Source: Paenibacillus sp. FSL H8-0079 (lineage in GTDB: Bacteria; Bacillota; Bacilli; Paenibacillales; Paenibacillaceae). Taken from it: a DNA stretch of 64,000 nucleotides. The DNA lies in NCBI RefSeq assembly GCF_037991315.1, contig NZ_CP150300.1:1736001-1800000 (forward strand). The letters run 5' to 3'. The notes below the pieces were generated by a model. That model searched no databases. It was given only the letters and a program-made list of their open reading frames with translations, and had not been told where the DNA came from. A program made the position numbers and the translations under genes. Below, piece after piece: positions 31,774-40,755 of this stretch; within the stretch, counting starts at the first letter, position 1; each line of letters opens with the position of its first letter.

Positions 31774-33585
31774 TTAATTTGTAGCGGTATTTCCTTTATC
31801 GGAATCTGTGTCCTCTTTTGGTATCTCCCAGATGATTTCGGTTCGGAATCCGCCAAGTGGGGATGGGCCGAATAGGAGGTAGGAGTGACTGCCGAACAGG
31901 TGCGTGATTCGTTGGTACGTATTCCAAAGGCCGCAGCCCATTTCTTCTTGTAAAGGTTCCTGCATCTTCAAGTTTAGCGCTTCGTATTGTTCCGGGCTTA
32001 AGCCTGGGCCATCGTCGTCGATGTATATTCTGCCAAACCCATTCAATCGCTCCCCGGTAATTCGGATTTCCCCGGATGAATAGGACTTCGCCACGCCGTG
32101 TATCACGGAATTCTCGACCATCGGTTGAAGCATTAATCGTGGTACAGACTGGGCAAGCATATCCTCTGGGATATCGATGTGATACTCAATGCGACCATTG
32201 CGCAGTTTCTGGATATCCAGATAGTTGATCAGTAACTTGATCTCTTCTTGTAGCGACGATGTCTCCCGTTCCATACGGGTGGTGTAGCGATAATACGCAC
32301 TTAGGTTATGCGCCATGGACACTACGGCTTGCTCGTCTTTCATCTGGGCCATGTTGATGATATAACCAAGACAATTATATAGGAAATGCGGATTGATCTG
32401 CGCTTGTAATTGCTTCAGTGTAGCTTCCCGGGCTCTAATTTTCTCATGGAAAACATTCTCGATCAGATCCTGAATCTGATGGGACATATCGTTGAATCGG
32501 CGGAACAGGAATGAGAATTCATTCTGGTGTTTGCTATGCAGTCGGACAGAATAATCCCCTTGCTCGACGCGGCGTAAGCCTTTGATCAGCTTTTTGATCG
32601 GATATTGCACATTCCGGTACAACAAGATTGAAGCAGAGATACCCACGACCAGCAGCAAAATCATACAGGTGTAGAACAGATTCTGACTGAGCGAGATGGG
32701 TTTCAGAATCTGATACAGCGGGATCACGTCAACCAGATGCCAATCTAGATAAGTGGATTTCATAGAGCTAACCAGATAGTTCTTCCCGTTCAACTTCACG
32801 ACATCCTGGGTGGTATCTTCTGGAGAGTGTGTATCCAGATACTGAATGAGTTCTGCGGATAACTGCTTGTCCGCGCTACGATTCAGAATGGGTGAATTTC
32901 CTTTGTGATATAAGAAAGGATCGCCTTGTCCGCCCGCCTTATACGTATCCAGCATATTTTGAATGTTTTCATAACTGAAGCTGGCTTCAATCACCAGGTT
33001 ACTTCCTGTGAGCATCCCCGGCTGTGCCAAGGAATCGGTATAGAACCAATAGAAGGATTGCAGCTTGTCTTTCGATTGCGCACCTTGGTCCCCGTAGGTC
33101 CATTGTCCGCTCATATTTTTTTCCAAATACGCCTGATCATACCCTGTAGTTCGGTTGTAGTTGGCGATGACATCCTCATTCTGCTGTGAATGCACCGCAT
33201 ATCGGGTGGGCCATATATCCGTAACGCCGGTTTGCAGCATCATCTTCTCTTGTATCACATAACGGGTCTGCATCCGGTCATACCGATCATCCCACATGTT
33301 GAGGCCGTTGAATGCTCTGACATTCGGGTCTCGGGAGAGAATCAGGCTGAAATCCATCATCTGATTGATACGGGAGTCGATCTGACTGGACAGAAAGGTG
33401 AGCTGTTTTGTGTTGGAGATCTGCAGTTCTTTGCTGACGACATCATAGGTGACGTTATTCGAGTAGGTGTACATGATTAGAATGGGGATGAACAAGACCA
33501 CAATTAACAAGTTTATTTTGGAAAACAGACTGAATGGGGATCTGGTTTTACCTTGAAAAGGCATTAAGCGCTTCCATATATGCAT
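31774..33585 (-). CDS. YesM-like sensor histidine kinase
   Basis: A 603-residue protein with two membrane helices (about 22-42 and 300-320) around an extracellular sensor domain. It continues with a HAMP domain (YPIKKLIKGLRRVEQGDYSV), a His_kinase domain with phospho-acceptor in QINPHFLYNCLGYI, and an ATPase domain (PMVENSVIHG, IDDDGPGL). This is the YesM type of kinase, paired with YesN. Its gene is divergent from the permease genes; about 170 bases separate them. Confidence 0.9.
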   Translation of the reverse strand: MHIWKRLMPFQGKTRSPFSLFSKINLLIVVLFIPILIMYTYSNNVTYDVVSKELQISNTKQLTFLSSQIDSRINQMMDFSLILSRDPNVRAFNGLNMWDDRYDRMQTRYVIQEKMMLQTGVTDIWPTRYAVHSQQNEDVIANYNRTTGYDQAYLEKNMSGQWTYGDQGAQSKDKLQSFYWFYTDSLAQPGMLTGSNLVIEASFSYENIQNMLDTYKAGGQGDPFLYHKGNSPILNRSADKQLSAELIQYLDTHSPEDTTQDVVKLNGKNYLVSSMKSTYLDWHLVDVIPLYQILKPISLSQNLFYTCMILLLVVGISASILLYRNVQYPIKKLIKGLRRVEQGDYSVRLHSKHQNEFSFLFRRFNDMSHQIQDLIENVFHEKIRAREATLKQLQAQINPHFLYNCLGYIINMAQMKDEQAVVSMAHNLSAYYRYTTRMERETSSLQEEIKLLINYLDIQKLRNGRIEYHIDIPEDMLAQSVPRLMLQPMVENSVIHGVAKSYSSGEIRITGERLNGFGRIYIDDDGPGLSPEQYEALNLKMQEPLQEEMGCGLWNTYQRITHLFGSHSYLLFGPSPLGGFRTEIIWEIPKEDTDSDKGNTATN

Positions 33586-33754
33586 GAAAAGTCTCCTTCT
33601 AATTCGTGTGTAAACAACCTCTTCTGATGATACCCTAACAAAACACTATCAAGCCTAACAATGTTATATAGCAGACCTCAGAATGGCTTGATACTATTTA
33701 TATCAGAGAACCCGATCACACACAAAAACTTTTTTTGGGAACAGGAGAAGCGCT

Positions 33755-34717
33755 ATGGAGGCTAAATTGGAGGGTAAGCGGATCCCGCAGGCAAACGTTG
33801 GGAACAAGCTGGATAAAAAGAGAAAAAAACGCTACAAACAGCCATGGATTCTGCACTTTATGGTGTTGCCGGCGGCCATTATGGTCTTTATATTTTCATA
33901 CATTCCGATGTCCGGGATTTTGATGGCATTTCAAGATTATAAACCTGCACTGGGATTTTTCAATTCCGAATGGGTAGGACTGAAACACTTCAGGTACATG
34001 TGGGAAAATGATTATTTCCTGCAAATTACGTGGAACACGCTATTTTTTGCCTGTACGAAGATCGTCATGAATCTCATCATTCCGTTTATCTTTGCCTTAT
34101 TACTCAACGAGGTACGGAAGATGGCGCTGAAAAGAACGATTCAAACGCTCGTGTATCTTCCACACTTTCTGTCCTGGGTTACACTATCAGGTATTCTGAT
34201 CGACATTCTGGCGCAGACGGGTATTGTCAATCAGTTCCTGGTATCCGTATTTGGTATCAAGCCGATCTTCTTCCTGGGGGATGGCAGCTGGTTCCGGTTC
34301 ACGATTATTGCGAGTGATGTCTGGAAAGAGTTTGGTTTCAACACGATTATCTTCCTCGCGGCACTGTCTGGCATTAACCCTGCACTCTATGAAGCGGCTG
34401 AAGTGGATGGAGCGGGACGTTGGAAGCAAACGATGTATATTACCATCCCGGCACTGATTCCCATTGGGATCGTAATCGCAACGCTGGCACTGGGGAATGT
34501 GCTTAACGCCAACTTTGACCAGATCTTTAACTTATATAGTCCGTTGATTTATCAACAAGGAGATATTATCGATACGTTTGTGTATAGAGAAGGTCTGTTA
34601 AGTGGGCAGTTCAGTTTCGCTACCGCTGTGAATCTGTTCAAATCGGTCATCAGCCTGATCCTGATTGTGATCTCGTACCGACTGGCTTACCGATTCGCCG
34701 GATATCGAATTTTCTAG
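33755..34717 (+). CDS. Sugar ABC transporter permease, LplB type
   Basis: A 320-residue MalF-type permease with six membrane helices and the EAA loop (EAAEVDGAGRWKQTMYITIP, ~210-229) that contacts the ATPase. N-terminal basic cytoplasmic leader, typical of LplB/YteP. ATG behind CAGGAGAA. It is followed after 16 bases by the partner permease; both serve the binding protein at 27.9 kb. Confidence 0.9.
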   Translation: MEAKLEGKRIPQANVGNKLDKKRKKRYKQPWILHFMVLPAAIMVFIFSYIPMSGILMAFQDYKPALGFFNSEWVGLKHFRYMWENDYFLQITWNTLFFACTKIVMNLIIPFIFALLLNEVRKMALKRTIQTLVYLPHFLSWVTLSGILIDILAQTGIVNQFLVSVFGIKPIFFLGDGSWFRFTIIASDVWKEFGFNTIIFLAALSGINPALYEAAEVDGAGRWKQTMYITIPALIPIGIVIATLALGNVLNANFDQIFNLYSPLIYQQGDIIDTFVYREGLLSGQFSFATAVNLFKSVISLILIVISYRLAYRFAGYRIF

Positions 34718-34733
34718 AAAGGATGACAAACGA

Positions 34734-35606
34734 ATGTACCATAAAACGATGCCTTACCGCATATTCAGCATATTCAACAATGTGTTACTGACCATCCTTT
34801 CACTGCTCTGCTTGCTGCCTTTGTATCACTTGCTGATGGTATCACTTAGCGCATCTGCACCTGCAAATGCTGGTCTCGTAACGTTCTGGCCAATTGGATT
34901 TACACTGGAGGCGTATGCCAAGACATTTGCCAATACCAATTTCCTTTCCTCCTTATGGGTATCTGTGGAGCGGACGGTACTTGGTACTGGACTTGCGTTA
35001 ATCGTTAACACGATTGCAGCCTATGCGCTTTCCAAAGAGACGCGGGTGTTCCGCGCACGTAACATCTATCTGTGGTATTTTGTCATCACGATGCTGTTCA
35101 GCGGTGGCCTCATTCCGGGGTACATCCTGATTCTGAAGCTGGGACTGATGAACACGTTGTTGGCCTTGATCCTGCCAGGATTGGTTGCCGTGTTCAACAT
35201 CATTCTGTTGCTGAATTTCTTCCGTACCGTTCCGAAGGATCTGGAGGAAGCGGCATTTATCGATGGCGCAGGACATTTTCAGACGTTTATCAAAATCTAT
35301 CTGCCTGTCTCCGTACCCGTTATTGCAACGGTTTCGCTCTTCATGATGGTTGGGCATTGGAACGCATACTTTGACGGAATCATCTACATCCGTGATGCGG
35401 AAAAACTGCCACTCGCGACATTCATGCAGACGATCATCGTGCAGGCCGACATGTCGAAGCTTGATCCGGAAGCAGTAGCGAACCTGTCCCAACGGACGAT
35501 TCGGGCTTCGCAGATCTTTATCAGCGCACTGCCGATCCTGCTTGTGTATCCGTTCCTGCAACGTTATTTTGTAACGGGAATCGTGGTTGGTGCTGTTAAG
35601 GAGTAG
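34734..35606 (+). CDS. Sugar ABC transporter permease, LplC type
   Basis: A 290-residue MalG-type permease with six membrane helices and EAA loop EEAAFIDGAGHFQTFIKIYL (~182-201). The C-terminus FVTGIVVGAVKE is characteristic of this subfamily. Ribosome site AAAGGATG. Second gene of the permease operon. Confidence 0.9.
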   Translation: MYHKTMPYRIFSIFNNVLLTILSLLCLLPLYHLLMVSLSASAPANAGLVTFWPIGFTLEAYAKTFANTNFLSSLWVSVERTVLGTGLALIVNTIAAYALSKETRVFRARNIYLWYFVITMLFSGGLIPGYILILKLGLMNTLLALILPGLVAVFNIILLLNFFRTVPKDLEEAAFIDGAGHFQTFIKIYLPVSVPVIATVSLFMMVGHWNAYFDGIIYIRDAEKLPLATFMQTIIVQADMSKLDPEAVANLSQRTIRASQIFISALPILLVYPFLQRYFVTGIVVGAVKE

Positions 35607-35759
35607 TTGAATGTAGGGGTTAGAATAGGGTTGTGAAAAAGGAGTCACTGAACTGGGGAAGGCCAGGGAGGTGGCTTCTTTGTGTTAATATTTTCAATCC
35701 TATTAATTTGTTGTAAGATAGTACCAATCCATATCTTATTGTTCAATGATAACGACGAA

Positions 35760-36023
35760 ATGCAAGCATGGCAATTGCAACAGCTAGGCAAGAACCTGGA
35801 TACATGGAAGAGAATTAAAAGAGATTTCGACCCCAGAATCAAGAAATTAAATGAGTATCGAAATCACAGAAAAACCAAGCATTATTATAATAATGAGGTT
35901 AAGGACATTCGAAGACTCACTCAAAAAAGCTTTCGAAAACAATTCAAACAGAACATGGTTCATGAAGAATTCTATCGTCCAGTACCTCATGATTATCGAA
36001 CTTATGGTCGGATGTCTTACTAA
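35760..36023 (+). CDS. Hypothetical basic protein
   Basis: An 87-residue protein, very basic and aromatic (many Arg, Lys, His and Tyr), reading KRIKRDFDPRIKKLNEYRNH in the middle. An earlier in-frame start at 35682 would add a hydrophobic leader, but its ribosome site is poor. Family unknown. A clear terminator follows. Confidence 0.45.
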   Translation: MQAWQLQQLGKNLDTWKRIKRDFDPRIKKLNEYRNHRKTKHYYNNEVKDIRRLTQKSFRKQFKQNMVHEEFYRPVPHDYRTYGRMSY

Positions 36024-36030
36024 AATGGAA

Positions 36031-36055
36031 AGAGAGAAGAAATTCTCTCTTTTTC
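36031..36055 (+). terminator. Rho-independent terminator
   Basis: AGAGAGAA-gaaa-TTCTCTCT stem with a T-run, just behind the small basic protein gene. Confidence 0.8.
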
Positions 36056-36134
36056 TTTGAGAGAATGTTGGACAAGAGAAAGAGTACAGGCTATTTACAA
36101 GAGACATGGATTTTAACACGGAGGAGCAAAAATC

Positions 36135-37259
36135 ATGATGGACAAAGAATATTATGTAAAGCTTAGTCAAGATGCTCAAGAGAATTATACGTTTTATAAG
36201 GAAGATGCTGAAGCATCAATACATAGAAGAGAATATACCACCAGCAAGCGTTATGACATTGCTCCGTATTGGTATGCACGCCAAGGCGAAGTCCCTGGAG
36301 ATATCTCAGATGAAGAGACGGATACATATTATGAGTTTGATCAAGATGACAGAATTAGAGTCTCGGCTTGTGATGAGTTAATTGATGGGTATGCTTATAT
36401 TACTTATGAAGAAAATAAAATGACTACCAGAACGTTTGTGGATGGGATTTTGGATTCCATCAAAGAGTACTTGTTGCAAGGTGGATTGATTGATCGGTCT
36501 ATGGAATATTTCCCTCGATTCGATAAATTAGAGGTTGAAGACTACATCTACGAGGGGACTACTCTGGTTCAAATATACCAACCCCAATACGAAAATGATG
36601 CTTATTTTGATCACCTTCTTCGAACCCATTTCGAATATGATGAGCAAGGAAATCTCCTGCGAGTGTTAGATGGGGCCAAAGGTGTTATCTACATAAGGAT
36701 GCCATCTGAGGAAGTTTTAATACTCAGAGAAACGGTAAAGGAGGAACTCTTTCAAGCTTTAAAAGAAATCATTAGCGATCTCTGTGAGAATCAATCAGGT
36801 AAAGAATATTGTTTTATGTCGATCTACTTGCATGATGAAGTGCATACCGTATACTCACCTATTTTCCATCCTGGTTTGAAAGAAGTAAGAGATGAACAAG
36901 TAGAAGAAAATGATAATAATGAGGATGAATATTATTACACGATCTGGAATTCAGGAGATCATCCAATGAACGATCAACAAGAACTTACGGATCAACATTT
37001 AATTCAGAAACTTCGAACTCTTATTATGTATTGGCGTAGCAACGGAGATTGGTGGGAGGAAGGCATGAGCTTGTGGAAAGAGGTTGCGTATGCCCTTAAT
37101 GAAAAGACGAATTGGTCCGATTATTCCATACTCACGGAAAACTTTGTTGTATTCGTCGAATGGGAAGCGATCGATGTTATGAATGGAGATTTGCAAGAAA
37201 GCATCCCTCATGCCAAGTTACTGAGGTTGCAGTCTGAGAACTTGGCTCCAACGGTTTAA
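36135..37259 (+). CDS. Hypothetical acidic protein
   Basis: A 374-residue, strongly acidic cytoplasmic protein with an ACGGAGGAG ribosome site. It contains repeated Tyr/Asp/Glu-rich patches (EETDTYYEFDQDD) and a FEYDEQGNLLRV segment near residue 175. No signal or membrane helices. I do not recognise a family. Confidence 0.55.
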   Translation: MMDKEYYVKLSQDAQENYTFYKEDAEASIHRREYTTSKRYDIAPYWYARQGEVPGDISDEETDTYYEFDQDDRIRVSACDELIDGYAYITYEENKMTTRTFVDGILDSIKEYLLQGGLIDRSMEYFPRFDKLEVEDYIYEGTTLVQIYQPQYENDAYFDHLLRTHFEYDEQGNLLRVLDGAKGVIYIRMPSEEVLILRETVKEELFQALKEIISDLCENQSGKEYCFMSIYLHDEVHTVYSPIFHPGLKEVRDEQVEENDNNEDEYYYTIWNSGDHPMNDQQELTDQHLIQKLRTLIMYWRSNGDWWEEGMSLWKEVAYALNEKTNWSDYSILTENFVVFVEWEAIDVMNGDLQESIPHAKLLRLQSENLAPTV

Positions 37260-37312
37260 AATAAATAAATTAAAGATGGATCTTCAAAGCTTTGCTGTCT
37301 CCTCTAAAGCCG

Positions 37313-37342
37313 TTGCCTACACTATGCGGCCCCTGTTATAAT
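37313..37342 (+). promoter_or_regulatory. Promoter candidate for the FusB-type gene
   Basis: TTGCCT (37313-37318), an 18-base spacer and TATAAT (37337-37342) fit a sigma-A promoter. It would give a ~215-base leader before the FusB-type gene. Confidence 0.55.
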
Positions 37343-37369
37343 TCCGATATATCTACTGCATTGGGGGTT

Positions 37370-37556
37370 ATGACGTGGCAATATCGATGATGCCGGATTG
37401 CTCGTTCGCTAGAAAGCCTTACGCAAAGCCTGAATAGGGGCGGACTTTGTGTAGGGCGCGACAAAAATGAGATCGTTTGCCCTGGAATCAACATCAACAT
37501 AATGGTTCAACCCACAGGTTTTGCACCTTATTTGTTCTTCCAATTAAAATAAGGGG
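37370..37556 (+). promoter_or_regulatory. Structured leader with RBS-covering hairpin
   Basis: Two inverted repeats are visible. GCCTTACGCAAAG/CTTTGTGTAGGGC (37416-37428 and 37445-37457) pairs over 13 bp with two G-U pairs. CCTTATTT/AAATAAGG (37526-37533 and 37547-37554) includes part of the AAGGGG ribosome site. A six-codon ORF (MTWQYR, 37370-37390) precedes them. The layout suggests translational attenuation; this is inference. Confidence 0.5.
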
Positions 37557-37565
37557 CTGAAAGCC

Positions 37566-38207
37566 ATGCAAACACCATTTATTTATAATCATCAATTTAA
37601 TTATATTCAAAAACAAGCTGATTTCCTGCTCAAAACGCTACGCTCGGTCGTGGATCGAAAAGTATTGGAAACCGTCCGTTATACGGTCGGCACGAATGCA
37701 GTTGGCATCTTCAATGAATTGACTCCAGAACAAAAACAACTGCTGGAGCAGTTATCCACGTATGAGACGGCACATGAACTTCAGACGCATCTGAACCAGC
37801 TCGAATCATATCTGATTCCATATCCGCAAGTATCAGCCAAGCAGATCCAAAAGCTGTTTCCAAAGGCCAAGAGGCTCAAAGTGCCGGATCTGGAGTTAGT
37901 CGATTACGCACGTACTACCTATCTGAGATGGACTGACATTGCGACGAGTCGTTTGTTCATCGTGTACCCGTACGAAGGCAGATTCCTCGGTATTGAGGGA
38001 CGGATTACACCCACGAACAAAAAAGGGTACTGTATGTTCTGTCATCGTCATCAGGAGCTCGGATTCTTCAACGTGAAGACCAAGGCTCATTCGCCGGACA
38101 ACTTTTCTTCCATTGCCCAGTACGTATGCATGGATAACACAGCTTGCAACCATAGTATTACCGATATCACTATGCTGGAGAAGTTTCTTCTCTCGACAGT
38201 AAAATAA
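37566..38207 (+). CDS. FusB/FusC-family EF-G-binding protein
   Basis: A 213-residue protein of the FusB family: helical N-terminal domain, and a C-terminal treble-clef-like zinc domain with YCMFCHRHQ (~158-166) and YVCMDNTACNH (~189-199) supplying the metal ligands. Members bind elongation factor G and release it from the ribosome when fusidic acid stalls it. Chromosomal homologues in Firmicutes may be housekeeping or confer low-level resistance. Its leader could regulate translation; a terminator follows. Confidence 0.85.
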   Translation: MQTPFIYNHQFNYIQKQADFLLKTLRSVVDRKVLETVRYTVGTNAVGIFNELTPEQKQLLEQLSTYETAHELQTHLNQLESYLIPYPQVSAKQIQKLFPKAKRLKVPDLELVDYARTTYLRWTDIATSRLFIVYPYEGRFLGIEGRITPTNKKGYCMFCHRHQELGFFNVKTKAHSPDNFSSIAQYVCMDNTACNHSITDITMLEKFLLSTVK

Positions 38208-38225
38208 TGCAAGACACACAGGCAG

Positions 38226-38250
38226 GGTCGCTCTTCGGAGCGACCTTTTT
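38226..38250 (+). terminator. Rho-independent terminator
   Basis: GGTCGCTC-ttcg-GAGCGACC stem with stable UUCG-type loop and five T. Confidence 0.9.
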
Positions 38251-38336
38251 GCCGTGTTCAAGCGTAGTGATTCGCCATTGAACGTACCACAAAACTTCAG
38301 AATTCATATTCGGGTCATACCTTTTTTCTCATACGA

Positions 38337-38924
38337 TCATGGAGTCGAAGTATCGTTGGCATAGTTCAGTCCCAAGTGATGTGCATGGTTCAGCAGTGCC
38401 TCATAATGCTCAGGCTTGGATTCCAACGTTTCATATAAAAACTCAACCCTTGATTGGGATACACCGCAGTAATCGGCAATACCCACATTGAGCAGATTGG
38501 CGATCGATTGCCCATAGTTGCGCTTATGCATCTGTTCTTCCGTCACGCCGGAAAGAGCGATCCACAATATCTGCTGATGAGGAAGTTTGTTCGTGCCATA
38601 GGCAAATCCGTTGTTCATGACACGATCCACATAACCTTTCAACATGGCTGGCAGATGCCACCACCAGAGAGGAAACACAAAAGCCACAGCATCGTGTTTC
38701 TTCAACCGCTTCATCTCCGTTTCAACCTCAGGTGAGAACACCTGATTTTCTTGGGTATAGTCCGGTTCATCCATCTCTCGAAGAATGGGGTCGAATCCAA
38801 TTCCATGCAAATCCAATATCTCATAACCGTGACCAGCCTCGGTAAGACCTTGTACAAAACGATCAGCAACCTGGAAGGTCAGGGAATCTTTTCTCGGGTG
38901 GGATACTACTACGAGTACGTTCAT
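38337..38924 (-). CDS. Flavodoxin-fold NAD(P)H oxidoreductase
   Basis: A 195-residue protein starting MNVLVVVSHPRKDSLTFQVA (start at 38924; a frame to 38966 adds residues unlike the family). It shows the flavodoxin-like quinone reductase pattern with VFPLWWWHLPAMLKGYVDRV and GFAYG, as in MdaB/YwrO/KefF-type enzymes that use FMN or FAD. Likely reduces quinones or electrophiles. It is divergent from an HxlR-type regulator gene, a common pairing in electrophile response. Confidence 0.85.
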   Translation of the reverse strand: MNVLVVVSHPRKDSLTFQVADRFVQGLTEAGHGYEILDLHGIGFDPILREMDEPDYTQENQVFSPEVETEMKRLKKHDAVAFVFPLWWWHLPAMLKGYVDRVMNNGFAYGTNKLPHQQILWIALSGVTEEQMHKRNYGQSIANLLNVGIADYCGVSQSRVEFLYETLESKPEHYEALLNHAHHLGLNYANDTSTP

Positions 38925-39171
38925 CTTATCTTTCACTACCTTTCTGGATTGCGGTCTTGTAGCCATAAATCAATGGCTGATGCTATTATAAACAAGTATG
39001 AAAACATCTGGAAGTACGCACTTTGATGTTCTCTAGGAAGAATGAAGTGCCATAGGAACATTAAAGTACCCTAAATGAATGCCTCGAAATGAGCTTAAAT
39101 AATATAAAGAAGAACAGCAAAAAGTGTATATTTTCACTTAGGATACAGCCTGATTATGGAGGGGTTCAAAA

Positions 39172-39558
39172 ATGACGGAACATGGAGAAACAAGCACTCC
39201 AAAGAAATATAAAGTTGGGGTGGAAGCGGCCTTGGAAGTGATGGGTGGAAAATGGAAGCCTTTGATTATTTACCACTTGATGACAGGTCGGAAACGCACG
39301 TCGGAGATTCGAAGATTGATACCTGACATTACGCAGAAGATGCTGACAACACAGCTCAGAGGTCTGGAAAAGGACGAAATTGTGCAGCGAAAGGTATATT
39401 CGGAGGTTCCTCCCAAAGTGGAATATGAGTTAACGGACTACGGTTGGGGGCTCAAGCCTGCACTGGACCATTTGTGTTATTGGGGAGAAGAGCATCTAGA
39501 TAAAATCCACGGGGATAAGTTCAAAGTATTGGAGGATTTCGATTCTCAGGAAAGTTGA
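39172..39558 (+). CDS. HxlR-family transcriptional regulator
   Basis: A 128-residue winged-helix protein: VEAALEVMGGKWKPLIIYHL, then RRLIPDITQKMLTTQLRGLE and the wing VPPKVEYELTDYG. This is typical HxlR. Some members (YodB, HypR) sense electrophiles through an N-terminal Cys; here the N-terminus has none and the only Cys lies near residue 103. It probably controls the divergent oxidoreductase gene. Confidence 0.9.
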   Translation: MTEHGETSTPKKYKVGVEAALEVMGGKWKPLIIYHLMTGRKRTSEIRRLIPDITQKMLTTQLRGLEKDEIVQRKVYSEVPPKVEYELTDYGWGLKPALDHLCYWGEEHLDKIHGDKFKVLEDFDSQES

Positions 39559-39576
39559 AGAGAGGGGCACGAGAAG

Positions 39577-40071
39577 GTGGATGGTACAGAGCACGTGAAA
39601 CAGGCAGTTCCCATTCGTTGTGAAGGCGTGGCTGTAGTTCTGTTGAAGAAGAGCCTGGATCAATACCGTGTACTGATGCTGAAACGGGCTGGTCGTATTT
39701 TGCATAACGAGTGGTGTTATGTTGGGGGCGGGATAGAAAAGGGCGAGAAGGCATGGGAAGCTGCACTTAGAGAAGTTCATGAGGAAACAGGTATTACGGA
39801 AGTCCGGTTGTATTCTGCCAATCAATTCGAACAATATTATTCACCAAAGGAGGAGTATATCTATATTGCTCCCGTATTCGTAGGATATGTGCATGAAGAC
39901 CAGCCTGTCCGGTTAAATCATGAACATACCGAATACCAATGGATGACGTTTGACGAAGCCAGAGAAAACGTGGCATTGCCTGGCATTGATGACATTTTGG
40001 ATTTTGTTGAAAAGCATTTTGCCAGAAAAGCCCCTTCCGAGTGGCTTCGGATTAATGGAGAGAATGATTAG
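39577..40071 (+). CDS. Nudix hydrolase
   Basis: A 164-residue protein with the full Nudix box (GGGIEKGEKAWEAALREVHE then ETGI, ~51-74). It hydrolyses a nucleoside diphosphate linked to another moiety; the substrate is not evident. GTG start behind GAAGAGAGGGG, 18 bases after the HxlR gene, so probably in the same transcript. Confidence 0.85.
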   Translation: MDGTEHVKQAVPIRCEGVAVVLLKKSLDQYRVLMLKRAGRILHNEWCYVGGGIEKGEKAWEAALREVHEETGITEVRLYSANQFEQYYSPKEEYIYIAPVFVGYVHEDQPVRLNHEHTEYQWMTFDEARENVALPGIDDILDFVEKHFARKAPSEWLRINGEND

Positions 40072-40116
40072 GAGGTAGAACTCATCACATACAAAACGAT
40101 CTATCCAAGAGCATGG

Positions 40117-40521
40117 TTGAGCCTACTATGTATGTTGGTCATTGAAGCTATACTTTTCAGGGATGGTATTTACGATAAAAATGGTATTTCGAAGTACTCC
40201 CTGATCGTTATATTGACCTTTATTCTGGGTTATATCATTTTTCTGATCTGGCGTTTGTTTTTCACTAAACCCAGTATTACGCTAGAAAGTGATCATGTGA
40301 TTTCTATGAAACATCAGAGATATGATGCATCTCAGATTGAGTGTATTTATATGAATTACAGACGGATTGGCATCAAACTCTATGGTAAACGGTTAGTGCC
40401 GATGGATCTATGTTTTTATTTTCAACGAGGTCAGGAGTCCGCAGGCGTAGAAGCTGTGCATGAATGGGCGGCGCGAAACGACAAAGAGATCAAACATAAA
40501 TTTTTTCAAACCTTGGGGTAG
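40117..40521 (+). CDS. Small membrane protein with PH-like tail
   Basis: Two N-terminal membrane helices are followed by a ~75-residue beta-rich domain (SITLESDHVISMKHQRYDAS) like bacterial PH-type domains. The first accepted start is TTG 40117. A perfect AGGAGGT (40070-40076) stands seven bases before an in-frame ATC (40084), and the codons between (ITYKTIYPRAWLS) look like a natural N-terminus. A rare ATC start or a mutated ATG is possible. Family unknown. Confidence 0.5.
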   Translation: MSLLCMLVIEAILFRDGIYDKNGISKYSLIVILTFILGYIIFLIWRLFFTKPSITLESDHVISMKHQRYDASQIECIYMNYRRIGIKLYGKRLVPMDLCFYFQRGQESAGVEAVHEWAARNDKEIKHKFFQTLG

Positions 40522-40602
40522 ACCAGTACGTCTGTTGAGTATAAGGAATCGTTGAGGCTGAAGATTTTGGAGGAGTAGCGGTGAAAACAATAGCAATTTC
40601 AA

Positions 40603-40692
40603 ATGAGCGGTGAGTACTTATGTGATGATCCAGATGGGGAATTCCCGGAAACAGAGGAGTCTGATGCAGGAGTTCGTATCGTCACTAATTAA
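40603..40692 (+). pseudogene. Short remnant ORF
   Basis: A 29-codon frame (MSGEYLCDDPDGEFPETEES to the end) in the gap between two genes. It is acidic, looks like a protein end rather than a gene, and has no convincing ribosome site. Weak call. Confidence 0.2.
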
Positions 40693-40755
40693 AGCGTTCT
40701 ATGCTCCAATAGCAAAGTAGATTTAGATTCCTAAAAATTAGCAGGAGAGATGCAT

